Below are positions 53,447-63,146 of a stretch of 64,000 bases of DNA, piece by piece (within the stretch, counting starts at the first letter, position 1; each line of letters opens with the position of its first letter). The DNA is taken from NCBI GenBank assembly GCA_021771915.1, contig JAETNY010000011.1:1-64000 (forward strand), given 5' to 3'. The position numbers and the translations under genes are program-made. The notes beneath the pieces were generated by a model that ran no database searches, was not told the origin of the DNA, and saw only the letters and a program-made list of their open reading frames with translations. Origin of the DNA: Bacillota bacterium. GTDB taxonomy: Bacteria > Bacillota > Dehalobacteriia > UBA4068 > UBA4997.

Positions 53447-54352
53447 CTACCTCCCGTCTATCGCCAAATCGTGATTGACCTGCATTGTGTAGTGGTTATC
53501 CAGCGTGGAGGGCGCGTTAAAGAGAGCGGCCAGCAGATAAGCCTTGGTATTTTTGACATGTGTGGTGTTTTCTTCAATCCCAGCCAGCACTTTCTCGATG
53601 TGTGCCTGCCCAATTTTGCCGAAACGCTCCTGCACATAGGCCGCTGGGTATTCCATATCCCGGCCTAGCTTAATAACCGGGCTTTTCGCCAAAGCAACCT
53701 CCAGCATAAGTTCCACCAGTTCGTCCAACTGCTGCCGGTTAGCCGCATTGCCAAGATAGGCATAACCAATTTGATTTTTAATACCCTCTCTGAGAGTTTT
53801 AATATCCGTCAGTCCGTCCGTCTTAGCAGCTTTGTCTTTTTCGTCCTGCTGTTCTGTACTTTCGACAGAATGACGGAATGAATGAGTATTTCCTCCTTGG
53901 GTATTTACTCGATTAGTATTTTCTCTCTGGATAATTTCTTCTTGCGTATTTAATTCTGCGGCTGTTTTCGAAACTGGCTCAACCATATCGGGAAAATCCA
54001 TATTTGGCTTATTAAGATTAGAAACTTCCACATCTGACGGATTATCCTGCACAGCTTTATACGGCTGCTCATAAATGGTGTACTCGGTATCGCTAATCCG
54101 TCCGTTAGCGCCCCGCAGCTGCCGCCGGATTATGTAGCCTGCCTTTTCCAACTCCCTAACCGCACTGCCGATAGCGTCCACTCCCTCCTTACTGATAGCG
54201 GCCAGCCCCCGCAGAGTATAGTTCCATTCGTCCGGCAGGGACAAAATCATAGACAACAAGCCTTTGGCCTTAAGGCTCAACCCTCGGTCTTTCAGATGAT
54301 GATTGCTCATCACTGTATAATCTCTAGTGCGTTCCACACGATAGATAGCCAT
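53447..54352 (-). CDS. replication-initiator-like helix-turn-helix protein
   Basis: The 301-residue protein has a winged-helix start (YTVMSNHHLKDRGLSLKAKG, then LLSMILSLPDEWNYTLRGLA) like RepA-N-type/DnaD-like initiators, a variable linker, and a C-terminal domain (IKNQIGYAYLGNAANRQQLD) as in DUF6017. It may start replication of the excised circle. That is family knowledge; no origin was recognised nearby. Confidence 0.8.
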   Translation of the reverse strand: MAIYRVERTRDYTVMSNHHLKDRGLSLKAKGLLSMILSLPDEWNYTLRGLAAISKEGVDAIGSAVRELEKAGYIIRRQLRGANGRISDTEYTIYEQPYKAVQDNPSDVEVSNLNKPNMDFPDMVEPVSKTAAELNTQEEIIQRENTNRVNTQGGNTHSFRHSVESTEQQDEKDKAAKTDGLTDIKTLREGIKNQIGYAYLGNAANRQQLDELVELMLEVALAKSPVIKLGRDMEYPAAYVQERFGKIGQAHIEKVLAGIEENTTHVKNTKAYLLAALFNAPSTLDNHYTMQVNHDLAIDGR

Positions 54353-54374
54353 TGTTTTTCACTCTCCCAAATAT

Positions 54375-55175
54375 TCAGTGGCATTTACGCCTTACATATT
54401 TTTCTCCTCGCTCCTCAGCAGCAAAACGCTCCTCCAGCTCCGCCACGCTCCAATTCTGCTTAAACTGGCCTAAAGGATTAGAGCCGAACTGTTCTCTGGC
54501 TCGTTTATCCATTGCCAGCAGCCTTGCCCAAAGCTGAGGGTGATGCAATCTTAATTGCCGCAACTCGCCAATCCTCTGAAAAGGGCAACAAAAACAGGAG
54601 GCTCGATGATAAATCTCATACAAACCTCCAAAATCAAAACCACGGTCATAGCATATCTGCAACGCCTGCGCCTCGGTAACACCCCAATCGACCAGCGGAT
54701 AATATTTGTTTTGCTCACCCTTGCAGCGCCAACTCTCGTCGGCGGCAATACCAATATATTGCCTAATTTCCCGGCCTGCCGCAAAGCGCTTTAATTCATT
54801 TTCCACAAGATGGGCTTTCAAATAACCAGTACACCAGCGAACTCGAATACCCGGCCAGCCGTTGCCACAAAGCGGCAAGCCCAAACTTTGCCGTTTCTCA
54901 ATGCTTTTTGCTGCAACCTTGGGTTGCTCAAACATCAAATATTCAAAGCTTTTTGAACTATGCAGCGTTGTGATGTGCAGCCCTCGCTCCCGATGCAGAT
55001 ATTCGTCCACCTTCTGCAAATGCTCATACATCTCAGGAAACTCCATTCCCGTATCCGCTGTCATAACATAGTCTACGGGCATACCCTTTTCAATCATCAG
55101 GATAAGCAGGGCTGTGCTGTCCTTGCCGCCTGATAGCGACACAACATTCAAATCGTTATTTTCTATATTATCCAA
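54375..55175 (-). CDS. PAPS-reductase-like PP-loop protein
   Basis: The 266-residue protein has the PP-loop SLSGGKDSTALLILM (~13-27) and the C-terminal Cys-rich segment ASCFCCPFQRIGELR. It is of the phosphoadenosine phosphosulfate reductase family in the broad sense, which includes DNA- and tRNA-sulfur enzymes. In mobile elements its role is not established. It overlaps the next upstream gene by eight bases. Confidence 0.85.
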   Translation of the reverse strand: MDNIENNDLNVVSLSGGKDSTALLILMIEKGMPVDYVMTADTGMEFPEMYEHLQKVDEYLHRERGLHITTLHSSKSFEYLMFEQPKVAAKSIEKRQSLGLPLCGNGWPGIRVRWCTGYLKAHLVENELKRFAAGREIRQYIGIAADESWRCKGEQNKYYPLVDWGVTEAQALQICYDRGFDFGGLYEIYHRASCFCCPFQRIGELRQLRLHHPQLWARLLAMDKRAREQFGSNPLGQFKQNWSVAELEERFAAEERGEKYVRRKCH

Positions 55176-55791
55176 CCTCCCTTTTTACAGTTTTTTCTCT
55201 AATATCCAGAGCTGCCAATCCATACCGATAGATAAGCAAGGCATTGACGATAAGACAAAACTCGCTCAACCCCACCGCCGATATATCCTCCAGCCTTTGC
55301 AGCAACCTGCCGATATTATCTACCGCAATACTTCTGGCCGCTGCAAACAGTGTGTAATCTCCGTCTGACATCTCGGCGATATTCGCCCAAGTCAGGTCAA
55401 TACTTTGCCGCTCTATGCAGTTTATGGTCAGGCGGTTTAATTCCCGGCTGGCCGCAAACAGATACATCACCGCATAATATTTGGCTGTATCCTTTCTCCT
55501 TTTGCTGTACCTAAAACGAGCCATAAGGTAATCCCAGCGCTGTTTATGCTGCTTGTCCAACCACAAAGAGCCGAAAAACAGCTGCACTGCCATATGCAGT
55601 CTAGCCGCCAACCGTTTGTTTTCTGGAAAACTCTCCAGCAAAGCCTCGGCGTAACCAACAACGCCGGCCTCAATTCTTTCAGCCAGCCAAGGACAGCCGC
55701 CGCGCATTGTGCAACCCCTCGGTTTTCGATATTCAGTACACAGACGGCAATCTACCATTGTCGGCGTGTACTTAAATGTGTTTAGAAACAA
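55168..55791 (-). CDS. conserved hypothetical ICE protein with Cys cluster
   Basis: The 207-residue protein has an N-terminal Cys cluster (DCRLCTEYRKPRGCTMRGGC, then PWLAERIEAGVVGYAE) that could bind a metal, followed by an all-helical domain. I do not recognise a named family, though proteins of this kind often precede PP-loop genes in Tn1549-like elements. It is coupled to the PP-loop gene by an overlap of eight bases. Confidence 0.65.
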   Translation of the reverse strand: MFLNTFKYTPTMVDCRLCTEYRKPRGCTMRGGCPWLAERIEAGVVGYAEALLESFPENKRLAARLHMAVQLFFGSLWLDKQHKQRWDYLMARFRYSKRRKDTAKYYAVMYLFAASRELNRLTINCIERQSIDLTWANIAEMSDGDYTLFAAARSIAVDNIGRLLQRLEDISAVGLSEFCLIVNALLIYRYGLAALDIREKTVKREVG

Positions 55792-55818
55792 CCTCCCACC
55801 TCCGTTTGGGCAACAAAA

Positions 55819-55850
55819 AAGGGACAGAAAAATAAAACTTTCTATCCCTT
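55819..55850 (-). terminator. rho-independent terminator after parB
   Basis: AAGGGACAGAAA pairs with TTTCTATCCCTT (one mismatch). On the minus strand it runs into six T residues. It lies 22 bases after the parB stop, so parB may form a separate short transcript with partial read-through into the transfer operon. Confidence 0.8.
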
Positions 55851-55871
55851 ATTTAGCTATATTCAATTTTT

Positions 55872-56783
55872 TTACCGCTCCTGCGCCCGCTGGCGTTTTT
55901 TCTGCCAAGCCTCCAATAGCCGGATTATGGTGTTTTCCATTTGCAGCGGCGTATAGGAACGAGGGAAATATTTACGCAGCTTTTCCGTCGAAAAACTAAC
56001 GCTTTCTTTATCCGGCGTAACTTCTTCTTTGCGGTTTTGCTCCGGCTTTTTTTCTTCCTGCATAATTTCCAGTATTTTATCGCCGCTCAACTCTCCAGCT
56101 TGGCTCATTTTTTTCATTCGCTGTGCCTGTGAGAGCGAGGGCGTGGCCTGCTCGCTGTCGATAGCTTCAAGCAGCTGCTTTTGTTCCTCCGGCTGCAAGT
56201 AGGATAACTCCACCGCCGGTGTAAAGCCGATTTTTTTATCATCAACCAACTGCTGCAACTCCGGCTCCAATTCTGTCAGACGGATATACCGTTGAATTTG
56301 TCTGCCGCTTTCGCCGGTAGTTTCACCAACAATATCTGAACTTTCCAACTTCCCGACAACTTGTCGGGAAGTTAAATCCGTCCGCGCACCTTGCCGCTTA
56401 ATGGCCTCCAGTTTCATTTTATACGCCTTGGCCTTTTCGCTGGGCAGGATATTTTCACGCTGCAAATTGCTGTCCACCATCATAATAACAGCGGTATCAG
56501 CGTCCATATCCTTAACAATAACCGGCATTTTATCCAGTCCGGCCAATTCGCAGGCGCGTTTCCGCCGATGGCCGGAAATTATCTCATAGCCGCCGCCCTC
56601 TCGTGGTCTAGCAATGGCCGGAGTTAAAACGCCATACTCCTTAATGCTAGCCGCCGTTTCCTGCATACTCTCATCATCACGCACAGTAAAGGGCTGCTCA
56701 GGAAAAGGATAGAGTTCTGCAAGTGCGATGTTTACCACCTCCGCAACATTGTTTGTCTTTTTCTTCCTCGTTGTTTCTGCCAT
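55872..56783 (-). CDS. parB: ParB/Spo0J-family protein
   Basis: The 303-residue protein has a ParB N-terminal nuclease-like domain (REGGGYEIISGHRRKRACEL...DSNLQRENILPSEKAKAYKM) and a central HTH region. The start is ATG 56783 (MAETTRKKKTN), which has AAAGGAG nine bases upstream; the longest frame begins at 56819. It is the first element gene at the right end. No ParA partner is seen. It could act in partition or in regulation of the circular form. Confidence 0.9.
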   Translation of the reverse strand: MAETTRKKKTNNVAEVVNIALAELYPFPEQPFTVRDDESMQETAASIKEYGVLTPAIARPREGGGYEIISGHRRKRACELAGLDKMPVIVKDMDADTAVIMMVDSNLQRENILPSEKAKAYKMKLEAIKRQGARTDLTSRQVVGKLESSDIVGETTGESGRQIQRYIRLTELEPELQQLVDDKKIGFTPAVELSYLQPEEQKQLLEAIDSEQATPSLSQAQRMKKMSQAGELSGDKILEIMQEEKKPEQNRKEEVTPDKESVSFSTEKLRKYFPRSYTPLQMENTIIRLLEAWQKKRQRAQER

Positions 56784-56818
56784 ATATATCACTCCTTTAT
56801 GCTTTGCAGGATACAACA

Positions 56819-56870
56819 AGAGGGAATGTGTTATCTGTTTTTACATTCCCTCTAAAACAATATTTGAATG
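56819..56870 (-). promoter_or_regulatory. right-end stem-loop and operator-like motif before parB
   Basis: AGAGGGAATGT (56819-56829) and ACATTCCCTCT (56843-56853) form an 11-pair stem in the parB leader. Next to it AAACAATATTTGAATG (56855-56870) is the exact reverse complement of 6005-6020 in the recombinase operator. A common regulator may bind both sites. Confidence 0.5.
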
Positions 56871-56973
56871 GTAAAATCACCTATTATGCTGCTAAACATT
56901 CTTCACAGCCGAGAGCCACCTCACCGCAAAGCCGCATAAATACAGGCTTTTTAACTCTTTGATTTATTTTATC

Positions 56974-56987
56974 TTCTTTCCGCAAAT
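56974..56987. repeat. right terminal inverted repeat of the ICE
   Basis: TTCTTTCCGCAAAT, the reverse complement of 2682-2695. It lies within the element-encoded tail that now extends the truncated flagellin. Confidence 0.75.
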
Positions 56988-56989
56988 TG

Positions 56990-57000
56990 AAAATGTTGTT
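56990..57000. repeat. right attachment repeat (11-bp direct repeat)
   Basis: AAAATGTTGTT, the second copy of the junction repeat at 2660-2670. Flagellin sequence continues on its right side, element sequence on its left side. Confidence 0.85.
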
Positions 57001-59241
57001 CTTGGTATAGCTCATCATTTCCTCTGCAACGTCAGTATCACGGATAGAAGATTCAGCGTCCTGAATGTTCTCGCGCATTACAGACAGGTTGTTGCTGGTA
57101 TGGTCCAGACGGTTGCTCAAAGCGCCCAATGTACCACGAACAGAGGATACACTGTTGATAGCGTCTTTGATTACGTTAATCGCAGCCTTTGCGCCCTCGG
57201 CAGTGCCAATATTAATACCGTCAATGCCCAAAGAAGCAGTGTGCATATCCTTAACGGAAACAGCCAGCTGGTTGAAATCATCAGATGTATCGCCAATCTG
57301 TAATGTCAAGGCACGACCCTCATAGCTATTGCTGGAAAGCTCAACCTTAGCGCCAATACGCTGTTCCTCAACATCAGTACCACTAATATCCTTGGATGTC
57401 AGGGTCATCTTGTTCCCATCGATTGTAACATTATACTTGGTAGCAGAACCACCAAAGGCCAAGTTTTTATTAATAGCATTCTTCAATTCTATCAGAACAT
57501 CATTAGTATTATATTCCGGAACTGTGCCGCCATTAGCCAAACCGAGTTTGGAAAGGTTAACAACAATATTTTGCTTCCCACCGGTTGCATTATCACCGTC
57601 AGTAAATTCAAAGGTTACACCATCAATAGTGATAGTATCGCCCTCTTTAATTTTAGTAACGTCCAGTTCAAATGATACGCTGGCGGCTGCTTCTTTACTT
57701 GTACCAAAGAACTGCTTCATAACGCCGGCCTCTGTGCGCATATCGCAAACTGTACCCGTAGTACCGCCACCAATATAGGCTGGATGATTTGCCGCAGAAT
57801 TTGTATCACCATCATATGTGGAAAGAGATTGGAAAGTCAAAGTACCTTTACCGCCACTTACGCCGCCGTTACCAACAGACCAGGTATTATTTTTATTGGT
57901 TTCATTAGTAGCGTTTTGATTTACAACGGAACCCATTTCGCCAACAATTTTAACCATAGCCGCAGCTTGTTTATCTGCATCTAATAAATCAGCTTCGGTC
58001 TTGAAAATGTCTGTTAAATCAATAGTCTTCTTGCCACTGGTGCCATCATTAGCTGCCGTATTCAAACTGTCCAGTTTGAAATCATATTTCATATCGCCAA
58101 CGTTCAGCGTATCGCCGTCTTTCAGCTTACTGAAATCAAGGTCAACGCTAACCTGCGCCTGATGTGTAGCGCCAATACCAATACCCGTCTTCGTATTTTG
58201 AACTTTCCAGTTCAAAGTACCGGTATCATCAGTGTTCTTAGCTTTCATTTCCACATCAAAATCCGGGTGAATTGTGGTTCCTGCATCCTTACCCATCCAG
58301 TCAACCTGAGTAAAGGTTACAGTATTTCCAGCAGCAGACATTGCATAATAATGACCATCAATTTTTACATAATTACTAGCAGGACTACCAGAGCCAGCCG
58401 CTAATCCGGCTTCCCAGTCAGCAGCCGTGCCTGCATCTGTTGTCATATCGGCTTTATTATCGGACTGATGCTTAATTGCATTAGCAGTTGTCTGCTTCAT
58501 ACCTGACTTAGCCAACTGCGCAGCAATATCACTTGCCGTCATAGCCTTGCCGGCAGAAGCAGCTTTAACCTCAAGCGTGGCGTCGCCGATTTTTACTTCC
58601 AAAGTTGCAGTAGTAGCCGCAGATTTTGGCTGAACAGCGGTTTTATCATCAAAAGTAATTTTGAACTGAGCATTTTGCTGTTTAGTTGCAGCTTCCGGGC
58701 GATTGGTTATATAAGTAGCTTCAAAAGCATCGCTCGGGCGGTCTTCAGCCATATAATCAGTTGTGATAACATTCTGGATTGCACTGCCCGCACTGATGTT
58801 AGCGGTACTTTCAGCGTCCAGAGAGCCGTCCAACAGCTTAATGCCGTTGAAGTTGGCGCTGTCAGCGATACGGTTAATTTCATCGCGCAGCTGGTCAACT
58901 TCAGCCTGCAAATTCTTGCGGTCAACCTCGTTGTCGAAAGTGCCGTTGGCAGATTCAGTTGCCAGATAAACCATACGGTTCATCATGTCCTGAATTTCCT
59001 GCATAGCGCCCTCGGCAGTGTTTACCAGAGAGATGCCGTCCTTAACGTTCTTCTGGGCAGCTTCCAAACCGGTAATCTGAGCGCGCATTTTTTCGGAGAT
59101 AGCCAGACCGGCAGCGTCATCGCCAGCGCGGTTAATCTTGTAACCAGATGACAATTTCTCCAGGTTTTTGCTCAAAGCAGAAGTGTTCTTGTTGTAGTTA
59201 CGATAGGCGTTCATCGCCATAATGTTGTGTTGAATACGCAT

Positions 59242-59531
59242 AAAAAAATTTCCTCCTTAAAATACTTCAGGGACATCCGTTTCCCCTGCTTATAAAATTT
59301 TTGCAAACAAGCATCATGCTTGCGCATATGTTTCCGCCGAGCGAACCTGCATCATGCAGGCTTTATGCAATCGCCAGGCAAAAACTTCAAAGGCACCCGG
59401 GCGTCCAAGCCCTGACACTCTGAATCCCCACGCCGGCTTGCGCGCCGAGCCAGCGTTTGAGTTAAGGCGCCGACATAAAATTCGGCATCAACAGTCGGCC
59501 AAGTCTTATCGCTCAACTGCCCTCAATTATT
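59242..59531 (-). other. flagellin mRNA leader with two small hairpins
   Basis: About 290 bases without a gene. Two short palindromes with the same core occur: CAAGCAT-C-ATGCTTG (59308-59322) and CCTGCAT-C-ATGCAGG (59346-59360). They lie between the predicted sigma-28 promoter and the flagellin start and may affect mRNA stability or translation. Nothing else is seen. Confidence 0.5.
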
Positions 59532-59558
59532 ATATCGGCAACTTCTTAAAAAAAGTAA
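59532..59558 (-). promoter_or_regulatory. sigma-28-type flagellin promoter
   Basis: On the minus strand GCCGATAT (59532-59539) matches the sigma-28 -10 consensus GCCGATAA in seven of eight positions. Fifteen bases upstream TTAC (59555-59558) is a weak match to TAAA. Transcription would give a leader of about 285 bases. Confidence 0.55.
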
Positions 59559-59730
59559 GCGCCAATCAGGAATTTTTTGAAAAAATTTTTTTAAGAAAAA
59601 ATCTTGCAGATAACCCTTGCTATTTTCCGGCAAAACAGCTAAAATTAAATAGAGTATGTTCTTTTATGGGTGGTTATGCCGAAAAAAAAACCGCCTGAAC
59701 TAAAAAATTCCCTTTTGGAGGTAAACAAAT

Positions 59731-61338
59731 ATGCCGACAAAGTTCGTGTTTGTAACCGGCGGCGTGGTTTCCGGCCTTGGCAAAGGAATAACCGCGGCTT
59801 CGCTGGGGCGCCTGTTAAAAGCCAGAGGCGTCAAAGTCACCATGCAAAAGCTGGACCCTTACCTGAATATTGACCCCGGCACCATGAGCCCATACCAGCA
59901 TGGTGAAGTTTTTGTCACCGATGACGGAGCCGAAACCGATTTGGATTTAGGCCATTATGAACGCTTTATTGATGAAAGCCTGAATAAATACTCCAACGTG
60001 ACCTCTGGACGCGTTTTTGACAGCGTCTTAAAGGAGGAACGCAGCGGCAGCTATGAGGGCGGCACGGTGCAGATGATTCCGCACATCACCAACAAAATAA
60101 AGGAAAATATCCGCCTGAATGTGGAAACCGCCAATGCTGATGTCGCGATAATTGAAGTCGGCGGTACCGTTGGTGATATTGAGTCCCTGCCCTTTGTTGA
60201 GGCTATCCGTCAGTTCGGAAGCGACGTTGGTCGGGAAAACTGCGTATATGTACATGTGGCGCTGGTGCCATATCTGGCTAAATCCTGCGAGATAAAAACC
60301 AAACCTACCCAGCACAGTATTCGCGAGTTGTTAAGTCAGGGAATACAGGCCGATATCATCGTCTGTCGCACAGAGGTTGAACTTCCCTACTCCGCCAAAC
60401 GCAAAATTTCCCAACTTTGCAATGTGCCGGTAGAAATGGTCATCGAAAACCGCGATTTGGACAGCCTATATGCCATTCCGCTGGCGCTGGAACAGGAAAA
60501 TTTGTGCCGTATTGTAGCCGAAAAGCTACGTTTGAATTGCCAGCCAGAACCGGATTTGGCCGATTGGCAGCACATGGTTGAAACAAGCCGCAACCTGCAA
60601 CACACGGCACGCATTGCACTGGTTGGCAAATATGTCGCCCTGCACGACGCCTACTTAAGCGTAGTAGAAGCGCTGAAACACGGCGGTTTTGCCAACAATG
60701 CCGATATTGACATTAAATGGGTGCAATCTGAAGATATCACCCCAGAAACTGTGGAACAGCTTTTGGGCGATGTTGACGGCATTTTAGTGCCAGGCGGTTT
60801 TGGCGAGCGCGGCGTGGAGGGCAAAATTCTGGCCGCCAAATATGCGCGTGAAACCGGCAAACCTTATTTTGGTATCTGTCTTGGCATGCAGATTGCCATG
60901 ATTGAATTTGCGCGTCATGTTTTGGGCTGGCCAAATGCCAACTCCACCGAGTTTGATGAAAATACTCCCTACCCAGTTATTGATTTTCTGCCCGGCCAAC
61001 GTGAGGAACAAAATCTGGGCGGAACATTGCGTCTGGGTCTATACCCCTGTGCTTTACAGCCAGGCAGTAAAGCGCAGGCAATTTATGGTCAGGAGCAAAT
61101 TAATGAACGCCACCGTCATCGTTATGAAGTAAATAACGCTTATCTGGACGATTATCAGACACATGGTCTGGTGCTGTGTGGACAGGCTCCGGATAAAAGT
61201 GTGGTGGAAATGCTGGAACTGCCCCAGGATATACACCCCTGGTACATCGGTTGCCAATTCCACCCGGAATTTCGCAGCCGACCCAACAAACCGCATCCCC
61301 TCTTTGCTTCATTCATTGCAGCCAGCCTGCATAAATAA
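59731..61338 (+). CDS. pyrG: CTP synthase
   Basis: The 535-residue enzyme makes CTP from UTP, ATP and glutamine. The synthetase domain starts [20 protein letters not shown], and the class I glutaminase domain has the catalytic Cys in FGICLGMQ (~383) and His-Glu in FHPEFRSRP near the end. GGAGGT lies nine bases before the ATG. It is full length and followed by guaA after 28 bases, so the two amidotransferases are probably cotranscribed. Confidence 0.97.
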   Translation: MPTKFVFVTGGVVSGLGKGITAASLGRLLKARGVKVTMQKLDPYLNIDPGTMSPYQHGEVFVTDDGAETDLDLGHYERFIDESLNKYSNVTSGRVFDSVLKEERSGSYEGGTVQMIPHITNKIKENIRLNVETANADVAIIEVGGTVGDIESLPFVEAIRQFGSDVGRENCVYVHVALVPYLAKSCEIKTKPTQHSIRELLSQGIQADIIVCRTEVELPYSAKRKISQLCNVPVEMVIENRDLDSLYAIPLALEQENLCRIVAEKLRLNCQPEPDLADWQHMVETSRNLQHTARIALVGKYVALHDAYLSVVEALKHGGFANNADIDIKWVQSEDITPETVEQLLGDVDGILVPGGFGERGVEGKILAAKYARETGKPYFGICLGMQIAMIEFARHVLGWPNANSTEFDENTPYPVIDFLPGQREEQNLGGTLRLGLYPCALQPGSKAQAIYGQEQINERHRHRYEVNNAYLDDYQTHGLVLCGQAPDKSVVEMLELPQDIHPWYIGCQFHPEFRSRPNKPHPLFASFIAASLHK

Positions 61339-61366
61339 CATATAATTAAGGAAGGAATTTTTTACC

Positions 61367-62908
61367 ATGACACATCAGTTTGTGCTAATTTTAGATTTTG
61401 GTGGTCAGTATAATCAGCTTATCGCGCGCCGCGTCCGCGAACATAATGTTTATTGTGAGGTTAAATCTTATAAAACGCCTATTGAGGAAATTAAAGCGCT
61501 CAAACCAATCGGCATTATCTTCACTGGCGGCCCAAACAGTGTTTATGACCCTGCCTCTCCCCAATGTGACCCGGAAATTTTTCAGCTTGGCGTACCAGTG
61601 TTAGGCATTTGCTATGGCTGCCAACTTATGGCGTTAACATTAGGCGGCAAGGTTATCGCCGCACAGGAAGATACAGCTCGCGAGTTTGGCAAAGCCACCA
61701 CATATTATGATACAACCTGCCCCCTGTTCAAGGGATTGCCTGCTGAGGGAATATCCTGGATGAGCCACAACGATTATATGGCCGAGGTTCCGGCCGGCTT
61801 TACCTTGCCCGCGCATACTGCCATGTGTTCTAATGCCGCCATTGCTGATGTGCAACGCGGCTTTTATGGCGTACAATTCCACCCGGAAGTAAATCACACC
61901 AAAAACGGTTCCGCCATGCTACGCAACTTCCTGTATGAAATCTGCCATGCACATGGTGATTGGACAATGGAAGATTTTAAAAACTCATCTATTCAATCCA
62001 TTCGCGATAAAGTTGGCAATGGTCAGGTTTTGCTGGCGCTTTCCGGCGGCGTAGACAGTTCCGTGGCCGCCGCCCTGCTGGCCGAAGCCGTAGGCAAACA
62101 GCTAACCTGCGTTTTCGTTGACCATGGTCTGATGCGCAAAGACGAGGGCGATGAGGTTGAAGCCGCCTTTGCGCGCTGGGATATTAACTTTGTCCGCGTT
62201 GATGCGTCCGCTCGCTTTTTACAGCGCCTGGCCGGTGTAAGCGACCCGGAAACTAAACGCAAAATCATCGGCGAGGAATTTATCCGGGTTTTTGAAGCCG
62301 AGGGCAAAAAAATCGGTCAGGTAGATTATCTGGTACAGGGTACAATTTATCCCGATGTAATTGAGTCCGGTTTGGGCGACGCCGCTGTTATCAAGAGTCA
62401 TCACAACGTAGGCGGCCTGCCGGATTATGTTGATTTCAAAGAAATTATTGAACCGCTTCGTCAGTTATTCAAAGACGAGGTTCGCCAGCTTGGCCGCGAG
62501 TTAGCCCTGCCCGATTATCTGGTAAAACGCCAGCCATTCCCCGGCCCAGGTCTGGCTATCCGCATTATTGGCGATATTACTGAAGAAAAGTTGGCCATTT
62601 TACGCGATGCTGACTTCATTTTCCGTGATGAAATTGCAAAAGCCCAGCTTGAGGACAGCATGAACCAGTATTTTGCTGTTCTGACCAATATGCGTTCCGT
62701 TGGCGTACAGGGCGATGGCCGCACCTATGATTACACTCTTGCCCTGCGTTCCGTCACCACCACCGACTTCATGACCGCCGATTGGGCGCGTATCCCCTAT
62801 GAAGTGCTGGATAAAGTTTCCGTCCGCATTGTCAACGAAGTTGAACATGTCAACCGTATCGTTTACGATATTACCTCCAAGCCCCCGGCCACGATTGAGT
62901 GGGAATGA
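61367..62908 (+). CDS. guaA: GMP synthase (glutamine-hydrolysing)
   Basis: The 513-residue enzyme converts XMP to GMP. The N-terminal glutaminase has LGICYGCQ (~83) and FHPEVNHT. The ATP pyrophosphatase has [11 protein letters not shown] (~225), and the C-terminal dimerisation domain ends with the universal [16 protein letters not shown] precedes the ATG. The gene is intact although its last bases are a known type of integration site. Confidence 0.97.
   Translation: MTHQFVLILDFGGQYNQLIARRVREHNVYCEVKSYKTPIEEIKALKPIGIIFTGGPNSVYDPASPQCDPEIFQLGVPVLGICYGCQLMALTLGGKVIAAQEDTAREFGKATTYYDTTCPLFKGLPAEGISWMSHNDYMAEVPAGFTLPAHTAMCSNAAIADVQRGFYGVQFHPEVNHTKNGSAMLRNFLYEICHAHGDWTMEDFKNSSIQSIRDKVGNGQVLLALSGGVDSSVAAALLAEAVGKQLTCVFVDHGLMRKDEGDEVEAAFARWDINFVRVDASARFLQRLAGVSDPETKRKIIGEEFIRVFEAEGKKIGQVDYLVQGTIYPDVIESGLGDAAVIKSHHNVGGLPDYVDFKEIIEPLRQLFKDEVRQLGRELALPDYLVKRQPFPGPGLAIRIIGDITEEKLAILRDADFIFRDEIAKAQLEDSMNQYFAVLTNMRSVGVQGDGRTYDYTLALRSVTTTDFMTADWARIPYEVLDKVSVRIVNEVEHVNRIVYDITSKPPATIEWE
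62897..62908. other. guaA 3'-end attachment site candidate
   Basis: GAGTGGGAATGA, the last codons of guaA, is the core used by guaA-specific tyrosine recombinases of genomic islands. A repressor and an excisionase-like gene follow directly, so this is probably one end of a second element. Confidence 0.5.
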
Positions 62909-63074
62909 GGAAAAAGTGGATATGGGCAGCTTAAAAGGCGCATAAACACTGGGTTTCTGAATTTCCAAAAGGCTGATTGATAGCAAAATGATAGCAGCTG
63001 CTTAAACGGAATTGTTTTATTTTGTTCCGAGTAGCCGACGGCTTGCAGGTCAAGGCTAAATATCCAAATCTAAT

Positions 63075-63130
63075 AAAAGGCTCTGTCAACTTTCTGTATC
63101 AAAAGGTACAGTTGGTTGGCAGAGCCTTTT
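63075..63130 (+). terminator. bidirectional terminator between guaA and the repressor gene
   Basis: AAAAGGCTCTG-T-CAAC pairs with GTTG-G-CAGAGCCTTTT, with an inner CTGTA/TACAG stem. T-runs flank both sides, so it can end guaA and the convergent repressor transcript. Confidence 0.85.
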
Positions 63131-63146
63131 TGTATTATCTATAACT

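Larger units (their letters stand above)
2671..57000. mobile_element. integrative conjugative element (~54.3 kb) inserted in flagellin
   Basis: Ends are fixed by the split flagellin gene, an 11-bp direct repeat at both junctions (2660-2670 and 56990-57000) and a 14-bp terminal inverted repeat (2682-2695 and 56974-56987). The content is that of Tn1549-like conjugative transposons: MobC/relaxase, giant methylase-helicase, topoisomerase III, DUF4315/DUF4366 proteins, NlpC/P60, VirB4, PrgI, VirB6-like, Maff2, VirD4, PcfB and ParB. Integration is by serine recombinases, not the tyrosine integrase of Tn1549 itself. Cargo is a lanthipeptide cluster, an ECF regulon, a toxin-antitoxin pair and an SLH surface protein. 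All core transfer genes look full length, so it may be active. Confidence 0.93.
56884..59241 (-). pseudogene. fliC: flagellin, 5' part with element-encoded tail
   Basis: The frame gives 785 residues: a normal flagellin D0-D1 start (MRIQHNIMAMNAYRNYNKNT, then LSSGYKINRAGDDAAGLAIS), a long variable central domain (~145-650), and the C-terminal D1 helix up to SYTKNNI. The last 35 residues come from the ICE and replace the conserved D0 helix with a Lys- and Cys-containing tail ending CEECLAA. Without the C-terminal D0 helix the protein should not polymerise. The ATG has AAGGAGG eight to ten bases upstream. Excision would restore about 774 residues. Confidence 0.93.

Noticed and set aside
54375-55175. 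PAPS-reductase-like gene as sulfate assimilation enzyme
   Set aside because: Proteins of this type are regular members of ICEs and stand apart from other sulfur genes here; the family includes other PP-loop functions. It is also unlinked to the sulfotransferase operon, which lies outside the element.
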